NCBI GenBank assembly: GCA_964521715.1 | Contig: CAZFSS010000033.1 | Coordinates: forward strand, 1 to 47,251 | Direction of reading: 5' to 3' | DNA: 47,251 nt | DNA from: DAOVRD01 sp964521715 | Lineage (GTDB): Bacteria > Planctomycetota > Brocadiia > SM23-32 | In this document: positions 9,801 to 17,398 of the stretch, in pieces | Layout: each line of letters begins with the position of its first letter | How positions within the stretch are numbered: position 1 is the stretch's first letter | Notes under the pieces: model-generated | Seen by the model: the letters and a program-made list of their open reading frames with translations, nothing else | Databases searched by the model: none | Told to the model about the DNA's origin: nothing | Translations under genes and position numbers: made by a program

Positions 9801-10970
9801 CTGGCCGGCGCGCCGCTTGTCGACGTCTTGGAGAAGGCCGTCTCGTTCCTGGAGACGGAGTTTGGGCAGGCCATGGCAGCTGCCGGCCCAGACTTCGATG
9901 CACTGGCGGACGGCGAGCTGTCACGGGCCAACGTGGAGACCGCCCGCGGCTTGAGCCAGTATTATCTGGAGGCCGGCAGCCCCGAGCTGGCCGAGTTCTA
10001 CCTGAATGAGCTGGCCAAAGGCGGCCCCGCCAGGGATCAGTACTCCGGCTGGGCCAGCCAGCAGCTTGAGGGCATAGCCGCGCTCAAGGCCGAGGCGGAG
10101 CGCGCCCGGCTGCTCGAAGTCGAGCCCCAGGCGCAAAGGGTCTACGACCTGGCGGCTGAGTTGAACCGCCTGGCGCGTGAGGGCGATCTGAGCCAGGTCG
10201 AGGCCGTGAACCAGCAACTGGCCGACGCCCGTCTCGACCTTCAGATGAGGAGGGTTCAGAGCGCGTTGAAGCGCGGCGCGTTCACGCAGGCCTTTGCGCT
10301 TCTGCAAGAAGCGCCGCTCGAAGGGGCCAGCAGCGCCGCTGTGGCGCAGCTCTACCAGCCTCTGTCCGACCGCATTGAGTCGCTGCGCAGCGCAGCGGCT
10401 GGCCTGCAGAGCGCCGAGAAAGCGCTGACCGCCCACGAGTTCGAGAAGGCCGTGGCCTACCTGCAGGAAGTGCAGCAGTCCGGGGTGGACGCGATCGGCG
10501 AGGCGCAGCCGCTCGTCATGCAGAAGCAGGGCCTGGCTGGCGTGCTGGACGCCGTGCGCAGCGCGCAGGACGCGCAGGCTGGCCTGCGCGCCGCACAGCA
10601 GGAGGAGCTGGCAAGCGCCCGGGCGGCCCTCGATCAGGCACGCGCAAGGGAGAAGAGCTGGCAGCAGTACTACGCCGGCATGAGGGCCTTCCTGCTGGGT
10701 GAGGACGGCGCAGTGGCTAAGCTGAAGGAGGCGCTCGCGGAGCCGGCGGCGCTGCAGCCGTTCGAAGCGGCTGAGGCAAAGCAGGTCGTCGACGCGCTGG
10801 CAGCAACGGCCGGTCCCGAGCTCCTTGTGAACGACGAGCAGAAGGCCAGGGCCCTCTACGAGGAAGCCGTCCAAGCCTACGGCGCGAAGGACGCGGCGGG
10901 CGTCAACAGGGCGCTTCAGGAACTGAAGACAAGATACAGCCATACGAAGGTCTACCGCGACCACATGTGA
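6804..10970 (+). CDS. Giant repeat-containing lipoprotein of the pilus operon
   Basis: A 1388-residue lipoprotein: signal peptide with lipobox LAGC and lipidated Cys25, then an Ala/Pro/Glu-rich linker and a long alpha-helical body. Residues 123-312, 313-501 and 502-690 are three diverged tandem units of 189-190 residues, with a partial fourth from 691. Each unit has a TPR-like helix set (for example AYKAKRYGDAKAELDKAALL, AYEADRYADAKTQLDKAARW, AYKDKDYAEAKKCLDRAAVL) and a second one ending in (G)(I/V)S.GA. The rest is coiled-coil/TPR-like and Glu/Ala-rich. The ATG at 6804 is preferred because it gives an intact signal peptide. TPR lipoproteins such as PilF/PilW pilot secretins to the outer membrane, so a scaffold role for the next gene's secretin is plausible, but its size is far beyond such pilotins. 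Confidence 0.75.
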   Translation: MQRDNNVLFFLSAALILGGVQLAGCAAPPEPSVGAEAAPPPEQQVAGAEQAQPVEAEPTVAKALEALQQAEQAYQEEDYDRARTLYAALAQNPAGLSEEQLEGVRGRLGRIDAVLQQRALDERTKAAQDLLAQAAALVGEEKHGEAAEKLTALKEMTDLLTSDQQAQFGELCNSVAQATGLMPGMTDEEAEQAAERCLDAGMDAYKAKRYGDAKAELDKAALLKQHLSSRARQKVQQTLQTVEATLADLEMQYRQAAEHFAGERYAEAKQALEAIKAGSISAGAEMDEAVNSLLAQADQKLAEQGERAEAERRTRAEELVAKAGALVAEQSYGEAAPLLAELKELEGYLSADQLATVRGLRVAVAEATGELAGMAPEEAQALASAWLDQGVAAYEADRYADAKTQLDKAARWDQYLSSRGKRKLREVRPKVEDTLARLLADVEKAKEQLAAEQYGDAEGTLQSVQASGVSMGAEQDQQVQDMLAKAQAGIEELRQRAEQEKRDRVAELLAQANALSAEGKQEEAAEKLTALRELEGCLTADQMAEFQKAREAVEEATGVLPGMTAEEREERAEQYFEQGVQAYKDKDYAEAKKCLDRAAVLNVGLGWWDNRTLRRTRARVTETLDGLLRDYERGKQLFSEEQYAEAKDALQAVKSSGISIGADKDKEVADLLAAIDEKVAERQRQEEEQGRQRAADLLAEAEKLNAGGKSEEALARLDALQEVAGYLSPEQQEHVAALRISTESAAEIARIEGAQKQAEELARQAADLVQKRSAVTAKVDAAEQAWRAGNLQEARSALTEAQQMLATMDVSGMPALAGLAQQVEQRLRDVDTQVKLSQMADEARELAKADLLAAEKKVLQIRDLATQGGLTLTGPAQEICDAVLAAVEAEYGVERRLRPEEFRRMVDLSDAYRAAGECGKAVELLSLVKGAGADMVTEDYRNLAVGKLGAAEQELEQQKAAAERVMAQLTGARAELEGGELEKALDSVAAVVPMSTAERLAGAPLVDVLEKAVSFLETEFGQAMAAAGPDFDALADGELSRANVETARGLSQYYLEAGSPELAEFYLNELAKGGPARDQYSGWASQQLEGIAALKAEAERARLLEVEPQAQRVYDLAAELNRLAREGDLSQVEAVNQQLADARLDLQMRRVQSALKRGAFTQAFALLQEAPLEGASSAAVAQLYQPLSDRIESLRSAAAGLQSAEKALTAHEFEKAVAYLQEVQQSGVDAIGEAQPLVMQKQGLAGVLDAVRSAQDAQAGLRAAQQEELASARAALDQARAREKSWQQYYAGMRAFLLGEDGAVAKLKEALAEPAALQPFEAAEAKQVVDALAATAGPELLVNDEQKARALYEEAVQAYGAKDAAGVNRALQELKTRYSHTKVYRDHM
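7170..9060 (+). repeat. Tandem 189-190 codon repeats within the lipoprotein gene
   Basis: Unit 1 is 7170-7739 (190 codons), unit 2 is 7740-8306 (189), unit 3 is 8307-8873 (189), and a partial unit 4 runs from 8874 to about 9060. Each begins with a basic-acidic phrase such as RTKAAQDLLAQA, RTRAEELVAKA, RDRVAELLAQA or RQRAADLLAEA. The units are diverged, so the expansion is old. Confidence 0.75.
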
Positions 10971-10996
10971 GTCCGCGGACTCGCGCCGGGTTTTAC

Positions 10997-11027
10997 TTGA
11001 CAACAGGGATGCTTTGGGAGTTAATAC
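10997..11027 (+). promoter_or_regulatory. Possible internal promoter before the secretin gene
   Basis: TTGACA at 10997-11002 and TAATAC at 11022-11027, with a 19-bp spacer (18 if TTAATA is used). It follows a 14-bp perfect palindrome, GAGTCCGCGGACTC, at 10969-10982 that overlaps the upstream stop codon. It could give the secretin its own supply of transcript. Confidence 0.45.
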
Positions 11028-11135
11028 TGCGGATTCCCTGTGGCTCCGAGTGCAGAGACTGGGAACTGACTTAACGAAATGAGCGGCCGCAAGGCGCTTC
11101 TCATTCTGAATCCGATCACAGACCGGAGGCCGAGG

Positions 11136-14100
11136 ATGCTGAGCAAAACCGGAGCAGTTGCTTTGGGGCTGTTGTGCCTGATGGCCACCGCTTCGTTCCT
11201 CTACGCTGCGGAGAGTCCGCCGGGACAACAGACCCCAACCATCGGCGAGCTGGAAGCCTTTGCCACCACGGCTGCGGGACCGGCCGCGACGGACGTGGAG
11301 GCTGCCATCGCCAGGGCCGAGGCGAAGGTCAAGGAAGACAAGGGCTATATTGCTCGGGACATCCTGGACGGACTGGTCGACCTGAAGCTCACTGACGAGC
11401 AGCTTCAGAAGGTCGCGGACCTGCGCAAACAGGCCGACAGCATCATCCAGCGCAAGGAAGGGGAGGCTGCCAGGAGACTCGGCTATCAACCTTCTCCCGA
11501 GCAGGCCGAACGCGCCGGCGAGGCGATGATGGAGTACACCCAGAAGGTGCGCGTCGACCAGGAGATGAAGAAGGTCCAGGCGGCTGAGCTCGTCGACGAG
11601 GCGAGGCAACTGCTCTACCACGAACGCAATGCGGAGAAAGCTTACGAGCTGGCCAACAAGGCCCTTCTGCTCGACCCCGCCAACACGGAAGCCGACGACA
11701 TTAAGACGGAGGCCGGCGTGGAGCTGGGGAAGCCGGCAGAGGAGCTCAAGCTGCAGGCTGCCGCTGGCCTGAAACTGCCCCGGGTCCGTCAGGAGGCAGC
11801 GTTGCAGGCCCTGGGTAACACGCTGGAGCGCGCGCGGCGGCTCTACGGCGAGGGCAACTACGAGGATGCCCTTGGCCAGTTGCGCCGCGCCAGGCTGACC
11901 GTTGAATCCCTCGCCGTTTCCATGGACATGGAAGGCTACCGCCAGCAAGTCGAGAGCATGTGGCAAGTCGTCCAGGAGGGTTACGCTCAGGCGCAGCGAG
12001 ACCTGACCGGCCGGCAGAGGGAGGAAGCCGGGCAACAGGCCCGCGAGCGCATCGCCGGCATCACCGATGTGGAACGCAAGCGCCAGGCCAGGCTCGTCGA
12101 AGAGATCCGCGAGTTGATCAAGGACAAGAACTTCGATGAGGCGGAACGGACGCTGGACGACCTGGAGGTCAGCGATCCCGCCGACGAACTCGTGCCGAAG
12201 CTGAGGGAAGAGCTGAGCGACGCGCAGCATGAGTACGAGATGGCCAAGCTGAGCGCCACCACGGAACGGGGCGACCTGAAGGGCCTCGAACGGGAAGTCG
12301 ACCGCGAACTGGTGCCCGAGCGCACTTTCGGCTACCCGGAGAAAGGGTTCTGGAAGCAGGTCGTCGAGAAGCGGGAGCCGGCCCGCTACCCGTCCGAGGA
12401 ACTCATCGCGGCGATGACGCCCGAGGACCAGGCCGTCAACAGCCACCTGCAGGACAAGGTGACGCTCTCGTTCCGCGACACGCCTCTGGTCGACGTCGTG
12501 GACTTCCTGGAACAGACAACTGACGTGAGCTACATGGTCTTCCGGAGCGACATCCCTGCGGACGGAGCGTCTGTTTCGCTCACCATGGAGACCACGCTTA
12601 AGAACGCCCTGGACCAGATATGCGAGCTGACGAAGATGGCCTGGAAGGTGGACGGCGGGCTGATTAAGGTTGGCCTGCCCGAGACGTTGCGCACGTACGA
12701 ATGGCGCGTCTACTTCATCCACGACCTGCTGCTGAGCATTGAGGAGAAGTACTCCGGCGTGGCGGGCGGCGGCGGCGGCGGCGGCCGCGCGGGCGGCGGC
12801 GGCGGTGGCGGCGTCCAGATCGGCGGAGGCGGCGGCGGCGGCGGAGGCGCAGGAGGAGGAGGGGGCTTCGGGTTCCAGTTCGGCTCCCAGGATTCCGACG
12901 TGGCCGCCCAGTATCAAGGCGGCGGCGGCGGCGGCCGTGGCGGCGCCGGAGGACAGGGCGGGGGCCAGCAGGGCTACGCCAGCTACATCACTGACCGCGG
13001 CCAGAACCTCGTGATGCTGCTCAAGTATACCTGCGGCCCTGAAACGTGGATGGACATAACTTCGACGGGCATTATTGACGTCGCAGGGATCAGTGGAGGC
13101 GGCGGTGGCCAGGGCGGCGGCGGCGCAGGTGTGGGCGGCGGCGCAGGCGGAGGCCTGCCTGGCGAGTTCGGCGGGCGCACGGGAATGGGAAGGGCAGGCG
13201 CGGGGGGATTCGGTCCGACTGGGGCTGGATTCGGCGGCCCGCCTGCCGGGTTCGCTCCGACCGCGCCGGGCTTCGGCCCGGCGGCGGGGATGCCCGGCGC
13301 CGCCGGTGCTGCTGCCGCTGCGGCTGGCTATCCGCAGGGCAGGGCGTTCTTCAGGCCGGACGAACCGGGCGTGCTGATCATCATCCAGACCCCCGAAGTG
13401 CACGAGTGCATCGAGGCCCTGCTGAGGAACATGCGGGCGGCCAAGAAGATACAGGTCCAGGTGGATGTGCGGTTCCTGGAGGTCTCGTCGGCCTTCTTGC
13501 GTGAGGTCGGCTTCGAGTGGCAGAACTTCGACCTGCACCCGCTGGAGGGATTCGACGAGTTCCAGCTCTACAGCCTCGGCCCCGCCCCCTTCATCGGCAC
13601 GCCCCTGGGCGCGCCGAGCGACACCACGCCGGGCCTGACTCTGAATCTGGGATCGTACAACCAGGGCGCCGCAAGGCTGGACGGCGTGTTCCGCCTGGGA
13701 CACCAGCGCGACGCCGTCCGGACGCTCAGTGCCCCTCGCATCGTGTTGGCCAACGGCCAGATGGGCTACATAACGGTCGGCACGAGCCGTACCTATGTGT
13801 CCACGTACGACGTCGAGGACAGCCAGCTGATACCTCAGACGGACACTGTGGACGACGCCATTGACCTCTCGGTCCGGCCGATCGTGAGTTACGACAGGCG
13901 CTACGTGTTCCTCGAGCTCCAGCCCACCGTGCTCATAGCGGACATATCGCGCACGCTCACCTTCCAGACGGGCGGCGCCGCCATCGCCACGGCGGGGGTC
14001 ATCCAGACCGTCCAGCCTGTGACGAACATCATCACGCTGCCCAGTGAGACCCAGCAGACGCTGGAGACAACCGTGGGCGTTCCGGACAGGGGAGTGCTGA

Positions 14101-14285
14101 TCGTGGGCGGCCTGACCAAGACCAGACGCAATCAGGCCGAGGGCGGCTTGCCCTTCTTCGACAAGATCCCGATCATCAAGAGGTTGTTCTCCGCCGAGAC
14201 GGAGACGGTTGATCGCGATACCCTCTTCATCATAGTCAAGCCCACGATCATCATCCTGTCGGAGGAAGAGGAGCGGATGCGCTGA
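11136..14285 (+). CDS. Secretin (PilQ/GspD family)
   Basis: A 1049-residue outer-membrane secretin subunit. It has a signal peptide (LGLLCLMATASFLYA), an N-terminal helical TPR-like region to about 430, and an N0/STN domain at about 440-510 (VTLSFRDTPLVDVVDFLEQT). Three glycine-rich inserts follow at about 542-585, 594-612 and 653-735. The secretin beta-barrel domain starts near 772 (IQVDVRFLEVSSAFLREVGF), with SAPRIVLANGQMGYITVG and the closing signature VPDRGVLIVGGLTKT at about 981. The ATG at 11136 is favoured by GGAGG at 11125-11129 and the intact signal peptide. It is the channel of the machine encoded from 2026 onward. The polyglycine inserts are unusual in secretins. Confidence 0.93.
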   Translation: MLSKTGAVALGLLCLMATASFLYAAESPPGQQTPTIGELEAFATTAAGPAATDVEAAIARAEAKVKEDKGYIARDILDGLVDLKLTDEQLQKVADLRKQADSIIQRKEGEAARRLGYQPSPEQAERAGEAMMEYTQKVRVDQEMKKVQAAELVDEARQLLYHERNAEKAYELANKALLLDPANTEADDIKTEAGVELGKPAEELKLQAAAGLKLPRVRQEAALQALGNTLERARRLYGEGNYEDALGQLRRARLTVESLAVSMDMEGYRQQVESMWQVVQEGYAQAQRDLTGRQREEAGQQARERIAGITDVERKRQARLVEEIRELIKDKNFDEAERTLDDLEVSDPADELVPKLREELSDAQHEYEMAKLSATTERGDLKGLEREVDRELVPERTFGYPEKGFWKQVVEKREPARYPSEELIAAMTPEDQAVNSHLQDKVTLSFRDTPLVDVVDFLEQTTDVSYMVFRSDIPADGASVSLTMETTLKNALDQICELTKMAWKVDGGLIKVGLPETLRTYEWRVYFIHDLLLSIEEKYSGVAGGGGGGGRAGGGGGGGVQIGGGGGGGGGAGGGGGFGFQFGSQDSDVAAQYQGGGGGGRGGAGGQGGGQQGYASYITDRGQNLVMLLKYTCGPETWMDITSTGIIDVAGISGGGGGQGGGGAGVGGGAGGGLPGEFGGRTGMGRAGAGGFGPTGAGFGGPPAGFAPTAPGFGPAAGMPGAAGAAAAAAGYPQGRAFFRPDEPGVLIIIQTPEVHECIEALLRNMRAAKKIQVQVDVRFLEVSSAFLREVGFEWQNFDLHPLEGFDEFQLYSLGPAPFIGTPLGAPSDTTPGLTLNLGSYNQGAARLDGVFRLGHQRDAVRTLSAPRIVLANGQMGYITVGTSRTYVSTYDVEDSQLIPQTDTVDDAIDLSVRPIVSYDRRYVFLELQPTVLIADISRTLTFQTGGAAIATAGVIQTVQPVTNIITLPSETQQTLETTVGVPDRGVLIVGGLTKTRRNQAEGGLPFFDKIPIIKRLFSAETETVDRDTLFIIVKPTIIILSEEEERMR

Positions 14286-14307
14286 CCGCTATCGAGGGGT
14301 GCTGAAC

Positions 14308-14661
14308 ATGGGCAAGCAGGAGCTCAAGACGGCGTTGATAGTGCTGGTCTCCGTGCTGGCTGGCGCTTACCTGGCCGGGGGCCTGGGTTCCTCAAACAGA
14401 GCCTACGCGCAGGGCGAAGGACAAGCGTCGGGCGTGATCTGCGTCGTCGGTCAGGGCTACAGCGGCTACGCGCCGATCGTCCTCGTCGACGTCCCGGATC
14501 AGACGCTGCTCGTCTACGAGTACTCCTACGGGAACAACCGGATCGAGCTGACCGCCGCTCGCACCTTCCGCTACGACAGACGGCTGAACGAGTTCGGCGT
14601 CAACGGACCGACCGTCGAGGAAGTGCGCCAGGCGGTTCTCCAGCAGCAGCCGCAGCAGTAG
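14308..14661 (+). CDS. Small exported protein of the pilus operon
   Basis: A 117-residue protein with an N-terminal signal or anchor helix (ALIVLVSVLAGAYLAGG) and a small beta-rich body: VICVVGQGYSGYAPIVLVD, LLVYEYSYGNNRIELTAAR, FRYDRRLNEF. I recall similar small exported proteins with an L.VY.Y......ELVAAR.F.YD pattern in planctomycete genomes; function unknown. The ATG at 14308 has GAGGGG eight bases upstream, and the gene starts 22 bases after the secretin stop, so it is the last gene of the operon, followed at once by an intrinsic terminator. A substrate, pilotin or regulator role cannot be told apart. Confidence 0.7.
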   Translation: MGKQELKTALIVLVSVLAGAYLAGGLGSSNRAYAQGEGQASGVICVVGQGYSGYAPIVLVDVPDQTLLVYEYSYGNNRIELTAARTFRYDRRLNEFGVNGPTVEEVRQAVLQQQPQQ

Positions 14662-14708
14662 CGCCAGATCCCCGGGCCGCAGCAAAGGGCGCGGAGGAAG
14701 CGTTTTGC

Positions 14709-14746
14709 GGGTCGCCTTTGCGCGTGCAGAGGCGACCTGTTTTCTT
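14709..14746 (+). terminator. Intrinsic terminator of the PilM-secretin operon
   Basis: A 13-bp stem (14709-14721 with 14726-14738, two G-U pairs) with a four-base loop GCGT, followed by GTTTTCTT. It closes the operon and rules out the TTG at 14705 as start of the next gene. Confidence 0.85.
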
Positions 14747-14779
14747 ATGCGGCGATCCGCTGCCCGGGGCGTGGCGGCC

Positions 14780-17320
14780 ATGACTCGACGTGCGGACAGG
14801 TCGCTGGCGCCGCTCATGTGCGCCGTGGGTGCGGCCGCACTCGTGGCGCAGAGCCTGCTCGTACGGGAGCTGATGGTCAGCTTCTACGGCACGGAGCTGG
14901 CGCTGGCGGCGGGGCTGTGCTGCTGGCTGGCCTTCGTGGCTCTCGGAGCGCTGGTTGGCTCGCTGGCGCTCAGGCGACTGCGCGGCGAGCTTCTGCCCGC
15001 CTGCCTTGCGCTCGGCGCGCTGACGCTGGGACTCCATGCGCAGTTCGTGCTCGCCCGCCTGGTCCGTCCGCTCCTGGGGGCAGGGGTGGGCGATTTCCTG
15101 CCCGTCCGGTCCATGCTGATGGGCGCGGCCCTGGCGGCGGCTCCCGTTCCGTTCGCCGTGGGCTTCCTCTTCCCGGTGGCCGCCCGCTATGAGGAGAAGC
15201 GGACGCCGCATCCGGCCGGTGGCATCAGCCGCATCTACGTGGCCGAGGCCGTCGGCAGCGGCGTGGCGGGGGCCCTGCTGAGCCTCTACCTGCTGGGCAC
15301 GGCGCCTCCGTCCGTCATCGCGTTCGGCGCTTCCGTGGTCCTTGCCCTGTCGGTCGCCCTGTGGGCGGCCGGTGTGGGCGGCCGGCTCTGCCTTGTGGCC
15401 GCGGCGTTGCTCACGGCCGCCGTCTGCTGGAGCCCCGCGCGGGGGGCTGCGCCCTTCTTCCTTGCGGGCGCCGTGATCGTCCCGGTGGGGTGCGGGGCCC
15501 TCTTGCAGGCGCGGCGGAGACGCGCAGGCGCGCGGATGCCCGCCGCGGCCGTCTTCGCTGCGCTGGGCCTGGGGCTGTGCGTCGCGTTCGCCGGCTGGGG
15601 AGGAGTCCTGGAGAGCCGGACCTCCCTGGCGCGATGGGAGACTTTCAGCAGGTTCCGTCGCGTGACCGGGACGGACACGCGCTACCAGCACGTTGCACTG
15701 GGCGAGCGCGAAGGGGAGTTCGTGCTCGTTCAGAACGGCGTCAGGTCCGCCCAATTCCCCGACTTCAGGGCCGCGCGCGCTCGGGCGGCCCTGTTGCTCA
15801 CGCAACACCCGCGACCGCAGCGCCTGCTTCTAATCGGCGGCGGGCTTGGGGGGCTGTGTCAGCAGTTGCTGAAGGGCCCCATCGAAGCCCTCGACTACGT
15901 CGAAGCCGATGCCCAGCTTGTCGGGCTGCTTTACGAGCACTTGCCGCGCGAGTTGAGGGAGCCCCTGGCCGATCCGCGGTTCGCGGCCTATGGCTGCGAT
16001 GGCCGTTACTTCGTGCGGAAATGCAGGCGCGATCCGGCCGCCCTGGCGGGAGCCTACCTGCCGATGGGCGACGCGGGCACGCGCGAGGAGGGCCGCCGGC
16101 CGGCCGGCGCGTACGACATGATAGTCCTGGGTCTGGGCGACCCTACCTCCGCTTCGGCCAGCCGGTTCTACACGGTCGAGTTCTACCGGGAGGCATCCGC
16201 CATCCTGCGGCCCGGGGGCGTCGTCGCCGTGTGCGGGATATCCGGCAGCGAGAACTACGTGCGGGGAACGGCCGTGCTGGACTACACCGCGTGCGTCTAC
16301 GGCACGCTGCGCCACGTCTTCGATTCCGTGGCCGTAAGGCCGGGCGACGAGTTCTGCTTCTTCGCCGGGCCCGGCGGCGTCGTCAGCGCGGACCCCGACG
16401 TGCTGATGCGCAGGTTCGACGAGCTCGGGCTGGAGCCCCAGGCGATGAAGTACGGCTTCGAGTTGGCCGAGTTTCCACCGGAGCGCGTCGCCTGGGCAAC
16501 GCAGCTCCTGGAAGGGGCCGCGCGCACGGCCGCGCTGAACACGGACGCGCGCCCCGTGGTCTTCACGCTGTTCCTGCGGCTTCAGTCGCATTATGCGCAC
16601 GGGGCGCCGCCCGGCCGAAGCCGGCCCGATGGCGGTCGCGTCGAAGACGTCTTCACGTGGGCGCGATCGACGCGGCGGCTCTGGCTCTGGCTGCCCTTCG
16701 CGCTGCTTCTCGCGCCGCTGGCGGCGGCTCGCGCGGCGGTCGGACGGGAGCGCGTCGCTCCGTGGGCGTGCGGCCTGAGCATATTCACGACCGGCATCTT
16801 CGGTCTGGCGGCCGAGGTCCTCATCATCTACCTCTACCAGACATCGTTCGGGTACGTCTACCGCGACATCAGCGTCATCGTCGGCCTCTTCATGCTGGGG
16901 CTGGCCGGCGGCGGGTGGCTGATGAACCGCCGGGCTCTGGCGCGGCCGGGCGCGGCGATGCTGGCCGTCGAGTGCACTCAGGCCGTCCTGGTCCTCTCGC
17001 TGCCCCTGGTTGGCGGCCTGCTCTCGTTCTCGCCGTGGGCCTTCATGCTGCTCTCGCCTGCGGCCGGCTTCCTGACCGGTTCGCAGTTCCCGCTTGCGGC
17101 CCGCATCGGCATCCGCGCCGGCGGGCAGGCCGGCACCGTGGCCGGCGCGTATAGTGCCGCCGACCATCTTGGCGGCCTGGCAGGCGCTGCGTGGGCGGGC
17201 CTGCTCATGGTTCCTGCGCTCGGCGTGCCGCAGAGCGCCACCGTGCTGGGCCTCATCAAGTGCGTCAGCCTCGCCGGCCTCTTGCTCGCATCGCTCCGGC
17301 CCATCCGTCCCGGACCGTAG
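14780..17320 (+). CDS. Polytopic membrane protein with spermidine-synthase-like domain
   Basis: A protein of about 846 residues with some nine membrane helices, then a spermidine-synthase/SAM-dependent Rossmann domain (about residues 295-590), then about seven more helices. The nucleotide-binding loop is GGGLGG at 353-358 and the second half has YDMIVLGLGDPTSAS...FYTVEFY...L.PGG. In true aminopropyltransferases the substrate loop carries a catalytic Asp (D-S/T-D/S-D-P) and a DG.Q motif; here these read GLGDP and NGVRSAQ, so polyamine synthesis is doubtful. Fused MFS/spermidine-synthase-like proteins of this design are common and mostly uncharacterised. The start is uncertain: ATG 14780 is chosen, and ATG 14747, at the edge of the terminator, is possible. 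Confidence 0.75.
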   Translation: MTRRADRSLAPLMCAVGAAALVAQSLLVRELMVSFYGTELALAAGLCCWLAFVALGALVGSLALRRLRGELLPACLALGALTLGLHAQFVLARLVRPLLGAGVGDFLPVRSMLMGAALAAAPVPFAVGFLFPVAARYEEKRTPHPAGGISRIYVAEAVGSGVAGALLSLYLLGTAPPSVIAFGASVVLALSVALWAAGVGGRLCLVAAALLTAAVCWSPARGAAPFFLAGAVIVPVGCGALLQARRRRAGARMPAAAVFAALGLGLCVAFAGWGGVLESRTSLARWETFSRFRRVTGTDTRYQHVALGEREGEFVLVQNGVRSAQFPDFRAARARAALLLTQHPRPQRLLLIGGGLGGLCQQLLKGPIEALDYVEADAQLVGLLYEHLPRELREPLADPRFAAYGCDGRYFVRKCRRDPAALAGAYLPMGDAGTREEGRRPAGAYDMIVLGLGDPTSASASRFYTVEFYREASAILRPGGVVAVCGISGSENYVRGTAVLDYTACVYGTLRHVFDSVAVRPGDEFCFFAGPGGVVSADPDVLMRRFDELGLEPQAMKYGFELAEFPPERVAWATQLLEGAARTAALNTDARPVVFTLFLRLQSHYAHGAPPGRSRPDGGRVEDVFTWARSTRRLWLWLPFALLLAPLAAARAAVGRERVAPWACGLSIFTTGIFGLAAEVLIIYLYQTSFGYVYRDISVIVGLFMLGLAGGGWLMNRRALARPGAAMLAVECTQAVLVLSLPLVGGLLSFSPWAFMLLSPAAGFLTGSQFPLAARIGIRAGGQAGTVAGAYSAADHLGGLAGAAWAGLLMVPALGVPQSATVLGLIKCVSLAGLLLASLRPIRPGP

Positions 17321-17329
17321 CGCGCAGAC

Positions 17330-17358
17330 TTGCGCCCGCCGACGGACGCGTCTATCAT
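17330..17358 (+). promoter_or_regulatory. Candidate promoter of sppA
   Basis: TTGCGC (17330-17335), 17 bp, TATCAT (17353-17358), about 40 bases before the sppA ATG at 17399. Confidence 0.5.
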
Positions 17359-17398
17359 GATGGTGCTGGGTTCCGGCCCTCCCGTTTGCGAGGACGCG

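Noticed and set aside
9921..13703. A 1260-codon open frame on the minus strand across the lipoprotein and secretin genes
   Set aside because: It lies antisense to two genes with clear signal peptides, repeats and secretin motifs. Its translation has no domain pattern; long antisense frames arise from high-GC codon bias.
14705..14780. TTG at 14705 as start of the membrane/spermidine-synthase-like protein
   Set aside because: It falls just before and through the intrinsic terminator stem at 14709-14746, so transcripts from upstream would end there; a downstream ATG is more sensible.
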